A stretch of 64,000 bases of DNA from an uncultured Acidimicrobiales bacterium (GTDB lineage: Bacteria; Actinomycetota; Acidimicrobiia; Acidimicrobiales; CATQHL01). The stretch lies in contig CATQHL010000001.1 in NCBI GenBank assembly GCA_958295925.1, positions 2,487,632-2,551,631 on the forward strand. The letters run 5' to 3'. The notes below the pieces were generated by a model. That model worked only from the letters and a program-made list of their open reading frames with translations, was not told the origin of the DNA and searched no databases. Below are positions 59,201 through 64,000 of the stretch, piece after piece. The stretch's first letter is position 1. Every line of letters starts with the position of its first letter. Position numbers and translations under genes: made by a program.

Positions 59201-62200
59201 CCTCCATATCAGTGCTTCAATATAGGGGGGTAGAACTACCCCCAGACACCTGCCCTGCGGCAGCGGGCGTCGGGACTTGCACTCCGCTTCAATATAGGGG
59301 GGTAGAACTACCCCCAGACACGTAGTAAACCCCAAGCGTTGGTTAATGGATGTTAGTGCTTCAATATAGGGGGGTAGAACTACCCCCAGACACGCAGCCC
59401 GTCTTCCATAGGTTGGGCGGGCTGCTGGCGCTTCAATATAGGGGGGTAGAACTACCCCCAGACACGGGGGGTAAACCCCCCATTCAGGCCAAAACGGGGG
59501 GTGCTTCAATATAGGGGGGTAGAACTACCCCCAGACACACGACCGAACCTCCCTCCCGCAACCCTCGGCTGTTTCGCTTCAATATAGGGGGGTAGAACTA
59601 CCCCCAGACACTACGGCCTCCACGCGGCCCACAAACAAGTCTTCGGGGCTTCAATATAGGGGGGTAGAACTACCCCCAGACACCTATACGAGGAATACCC
59701 CCACGTTTACTTAATCGCGGCTTCAATATAGGGGGGTAGAACTACCCCCAGACACATATGGCTGCCCCACCACCCCCCACAGGCCCCACCGCTTCAATAT
59801 AGGGGGGTAGAACTACCCCCAGACACGTGTTTGCTGAATCGAAACCTGTTGATTGTCCATCGACGCTTCAATATAGGGGGGTAGAACTACCCCCAGACAC
59901 CAGCAGGCCGTTGTATCCTGAAACGCTGTTCAGGTTGCTTCAATATAGGGGGGTAGAACTACCCCCAGACACCTCACGATTTGAGGTTGCTATTGTGTTT
60001 CTGACAGAGGCTTCAATATAGGGGGGTAGAACTACCCCCAGACACGCCTAGACCGAAGACCGGCCTAGGCCTGCAACGGAAGCTTCAATATAGGGGGGTA
60101 GAACTACCCCCAGACACCATTGATTTAATCTATTTAGACCCACCGTTTAATAGGCTTCAATATAGGGGGGTAGAACTACCCCCAGACACATCGAGAGTTT
60201 GGAGCTTGAAGCCCAGGAATTTGAGGCTTCAATATAGGGGGGTAGAACTACCCCCAGACACGAGATCAGCGAAAAACGAGTGATCTCCATGCATTCTAGC
60301 TTCAATATAGGGGGGTAGAACTACCCCCAGACACGGAAGCTTGTAACCCCGCTAGGCCAGGTTGTGTGCGGCTTCAATATAGGGGGGTAGAACTACCCCC
60401 AGACACTTCAGCCCAGCGCTCTGACTACCAGAGGCTTGCGTGCTTCAATATAGGGGGGTAGAACTACCCCCAGACACTCCGGGGCTGGGGTTTATCGCTG
60501 CGGCGCCGTTCATGCTTCAATATAGGGGGGTAGAACTACCCCCAGACACGACTTTCGCCTTAAAACAATGGCAGAACTCACGCTTGCTTCAATATAGGGG
60601 GGTAGAACTACCCCCAGACACCTTGAGGAGCCTGGCTCCTTTTGGCGGCTTCCAGCGCTTCAATATAGGGGGGTAGAACTACCCCCAGACACACGAAAGA
60701 GAATGCCTGTTTCACTCTCTGCGAAATAGCTTCAATATAGGGGGGTAGAACTACCCCCAGACACATGGATTTCAGGATGGCAGAAACCCCCAGATCTCAG
60801 GCTTCAATATAGGGGGGTAGAACTACCCCCAGACACGCAGCCAGCCTCGGATCGGTAACTGATTTACGCCTTGGCTTCAATATAGGGGGGTAGAACTACC
60901 CCCAGACACGTACCATTCCAACCCATTCAAGCTTGGATTCATCCGGCTTCAATATAGGGGGGTAGAACTACCCCCAGACACCCACCCCCTACAGGGTGGT
61001 AGTTTCGCCTTAATACCCAGCTTCAATATAGGGGGGTAGAACTACCCCCAGACACATGCCTGCCACCCTGATTGCATATCCGCTAGGGGCAGGCTTCAAT
61101 ATAGGGGGGTAGAACTACCCCCAGACACGGAACAATTCGTAGCTAGGCCAGATACCAGGTTTTTCGTGCTTCAATATAGGGGGGTAGAACTACCCCCAGA
61201 CACTCACAAGCTTTCACAAGCTAAATGTTTAACATTTCAGCTTCAATATAGGGGGGTAGAACTACCCCCAGACACAGACGAGCCTGCTGCGCACGAGGGG
61301 ACTCGGCGGACAGGCTTCAATATAGGGGGGTAGAACTACCCCCAGACACGCCCCATATGCCCCGACACTAGCTAAATTGCTCCAACGCTTCAATATAGGG
61401 GGGTAGAACTACCCCCAGACACCGAAGGGGATCAGCCCCAGCGCATCTTTAGGCCAGTGCTTCAATATAGGGGGGTAGAACTACCCCCAGACACCTCGGA
61501 GTCCTCAGCTTCTACGATGCTCACCGTGCGGGCTTCAATATAGGGGGGTAGAACTACCCCCAGACACCATGGCTTGCGACATGGCTTACTATCGTTGGAA
61601 TAATGCTTCAATATAGGGGGGTAGAACTACCCCCAGACACCTGTCAGCCCCAAGAAAGACCCTGCGACAGCGGCGGTGCTTCAATATAGGGGGGTAGAAC
61701 TACCCCCAGACACTCTGAGTTGGGGTTACTCCGTTCGTAGCCATTGAACCGCTTCAATATAGGGGGGTAGAACTACCCCCAGACACGGGCGTCCTGCTGC
61801 ACGAGCATTGCTCCGGCCTCTCGCTTCAATATAGGGGGGTAGAACTACCCCCAGACACGGGGAGGATTTTCACCTCCCTAATGCCACAACCTGCGCTTCA
61901 ATATAGGGGGGTAGAACTACCCCCAGACACCAAGGAGGACAGGGGGTGGACGGACAGGCTCCCGCAGCTTCAATATAGGGGGGTAGAACTACCCCCAGAC
62001 ACCGGACAGCGTGAAAGCGTCATGGCTCGCCTTCACGGCGCTTCAATATAGGGGGGTAGAACTACCCCCAGACACCAATACCCTGTCTCGCACCTCTTGC
62101 GGCAGTGAGTTGCTTCAATATAGGGGGGTAGAACTACCCCCAGACACCTCGTTCGGGCAGCCCATTAACACGCGCAGCATCAACGCTTCAATATAGGGGG

Positions 62201-64000
62201 GTAGAACTACCCCCAGACACCATGGGTAATAGCAATAGGCGCGCCCGAATAACTAGGCTTCAATATAGGGGGGTAGAACTACCCCCAGACACGGGCGTTC
62301 TATCTGCGGGCGAAGGGCACTGCGTTCACGCTTCAATATAGGGGGGTAGAACTACCCCCAGACACCCTAATGAAAGAATAACTGATCCTGTATCTTGCGA
62401 AGCTTCAATATAGGGGGGTAGAACTACCCCCAGACACTGCATATGCGCCACAACACGATTGCGCTGAACGGTTGCTTCAATATAGGGGGGTAGAACTACC
62501 CCCAGACACCGGAGTCCCTCCAAAAGTCTGCCAATCGGTCTCGCCGCTTCAATATAGGGGGGTAGAACTACCCCCAGACACAAGTCCAACTGCACGCAGA
62601 AGCAGGTTGTGGACAATGCTTCAATATAGGGGGGTAGAACTACCCCCAGACACCCTTCTGGTGTAAATCCCGTAATCTGGCAGTTTAGCGCTTCAATATA
62701 GGGGGGTAGAACTACCCCCAGACACCCAGGCGGCGACGCCAAACGAAGTGCGTCTGGCACAGCTTCAATATAGGGGGGTAGAACTACCCCCAGACACCAC
62801 TGAAGACGCCAGAAACAAGAAAGGTTCAGAAATGGCTTCAATATAGGGGGGTAGAACTACCCCCAGACACAAGGTCGGGCGAACGACTGCCACCAACAAT
62901 ACGCGAGCTTCAATATAGGGGGGTAGAACTACCCCCAGACACACGTGCGACGAAGCTCACGAGATGGCTAGTCGCATCTGCTTCAATATAGGGGGGTAGA
63001 ACTACCCCCAGACACGTTTATTGTTGTGGAACAGGAAGGTAAGATACCTAGGCTTCAATATAGGGGGGTAGAACTACCCCCAGACACACGTCGCCCTTGA
63101 AATAAAGCGAATAGGCCGACTTGTGCTTCAATATAGGGGGGTAGAACTACCCCCAGACACCTTTCCGCAGCGGTCATATGTCTGTGGGGTGAGCTGGCTT
63201 CAATATAGGGGGGTAGAACTACCCCCAGACACCCTGCCGAGCGGAGCACAACGCCTATTCCCGTGAGCGGCTTCAATATAGGGGGGTAGAACTACCCCCA
63301 GACACTCAGCTGCTGTGCGGACACTGCAACAGCGTCAAGGGGCTTCAATATAGGGGGGTAGAACTACCCCCAGACACCCCAGGCGTCCTCGCCCACCCGC
63401 TCAACACGATCGGAGCTTCAATATAGGGGGGTAGAACTACCCCCAGACACTCAGGCAGGGCCGGTCGGGCAATCCGAAAAGCAATCGCTTCAATATAGGG
63501 GGGTAGAACTACCCCCAGACACTTACGGCGCAGGGGCCAGGCGGCTGGGCGAAACGATGCTTCAATATAGGGGGGTAGAACTACCCCCAGACACCCGCAC
63601 GTCATCCGCATAAAGCCCTGCCACCTCGGCGCTTCAATATAGGGGGGTAGAACTACCCCCAGACACCCAGCGTGAAATGAACAAAATCAGGCGTGCGGAG
63701 GACGCTTCAATATAGGGGGGTAGAACTACCCCCAGACACGAGTGACTCACGGGCCGACTCGCCGCCGTCCTGAATGCTTCAATATAGGGGGGTAGAACTA
63801 CCCCCAGACACGCGAAGCCAGGAAGAGCACGCCTATGCGGGTGAGTTCGCTTCAATATAGGGGGGTAGAACTACCCCCAGACACCCGCCGCCGCCTCCAG
63901 CCTCCAAAAACTGATTAGCGGCTTCAATATAGGGGGGTAGAACTACCCCCAGACACTGTCTTACCCCTAGGGTATAGTAGAGCTACAAGTTAGGCTTCAA

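Larger units (their letters stand above)
33434..64000 (-). CRISPR. Very large CRISPR array, about 420 repeat-spacer units, open at the right edge
   Basis: Each 36-bp plus-strand repeat starts GCTTCAATATAG, has the hairpin core GGGGGTAGAACTACCCCC and ends AGACAC. Spacers are mostly 35-37 bp (about 34-38). The unit is close to 72.4 bp (72.25 on average over 41 measured units), so about 420 units are present; this total is an estimate. Read on the minus strand the repeat ends ATTGAAGC, like the ATTGAAAC-type 5' crRNA handles of many type I and III systems, so transcription is probably right to left. Repeats are almost invariant apart from one block and the left terminal copy. No cas genes are in the window, so the subtype cannot be assigned. 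Leader and newest spacers should lie beyond 64,000. Confidence 0.98.

Noticed and set aside
33434..64000. Dozens of open frames of 60-170 codons in the array with repeated LQYRGVELPPDT (plus) or CLGVVLPPYIEA (minus).
   Set aside because: They are the 36-bp repeat translated. The repeat lacks stops in these frames and the unit is close to 72 bp, a multiple of three. They break whenever spacer length changes or a spacer has a stop, so they are not repeat proteins.
33434..64000. Spacers matching the host genes in 1-33,430 (self-targeting).
   Set aside because: I noticed no match by eye, but I could not compare every spacer on both strands. A local alignment of all spacers against the genome would decide it.

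Overview
The window has two halves. The left half (about 1-33,430) is ordinary GC-rich bacterial sequence with densely packed, often overlapping genes. The right half (33,434 to the window edge) is one uninterrupted CRISPR array that has not ended at base 64,000. High GC, frequent GTG starts, ATGA/GTGA gene overlaps, lipobox lipoproteins, an F420-type LLM oxidoreductase and an Lhr-type helicase suggest a high-GC actinobacterium, perhaps an Acidimicrobiia-like environmental lineage. This is inference; the window contains no rRNA or other phylogenetic marker gene.

Left half. Positions 195-8257 (minus strand) hold a restriction-modification-like pair, a PLD/SNF2 helicase-nuclease and a large Eco57I/PglX-like adenine methyltransferase, preceded by a FGGY sugar kinase. 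The methyltransferase frame is broken at a run of 13 G and would be restored exactly by loss of one base. This could be a phase-variable switch or a sequencing error. A large Lhr helicase (8351-13249, minus) is divergent from a complete branched-chain amino-acid-type ABC transporter operon (13301-18670, plus: livF, livG, livH, livM, binding protein). A sugar-type ABC transporter operon ending in an SDR gene runs on the minus strand (22657 to 18675). Divergent from it is a catabolic cluster on the plus strand (22819-31725): cytochrome P450, an E2 acyltransferase catalytic domain, amidohydrolase, LLM oxidoreductase, 2-hydroxyacid dehydrogenase, SDR, VOC protein, E1-alpha, E1-beta and a free-standing lipoyl domain. 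Together these supply a 2-oxoacid/acetoin-dehydrogenase-like complex with a split E2 and no E3 in the window. A membrane-anchored acidic protein of unknown function (31867-32673, minus) is the last gene before the array.

CRISPR array. The repeats are 36 bp with an internal hairpin and the spacers are about 34-38 bp, giving a period near 72.4 bp and about 420 units in the window by estimate. No cas gene is present. The handle-like end ATTGAAGC on the minus strand, and a damaged repeat at the left end, indicate minus-strand transcription with the trailer at the left and the leader, and perhaps cas genes, beyond base 64,000. Within the array, 41 consecutive repeats (47286-50211) share a single-base variant at the repeat-spacer boundary.

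Several spacer pairs far apart in the array encode the same or similar peptides with mostly synonymous differences. The clearest is MAFRQSTQQLF, where 9 of the 10 codons after Met differ. This is a record of repeated sampling of diverging homologous phage genes, readable from the array alone. In these pairs the plus strand is the sense strand, so minus-strand crRNAs would be antisense to the target mRNA.
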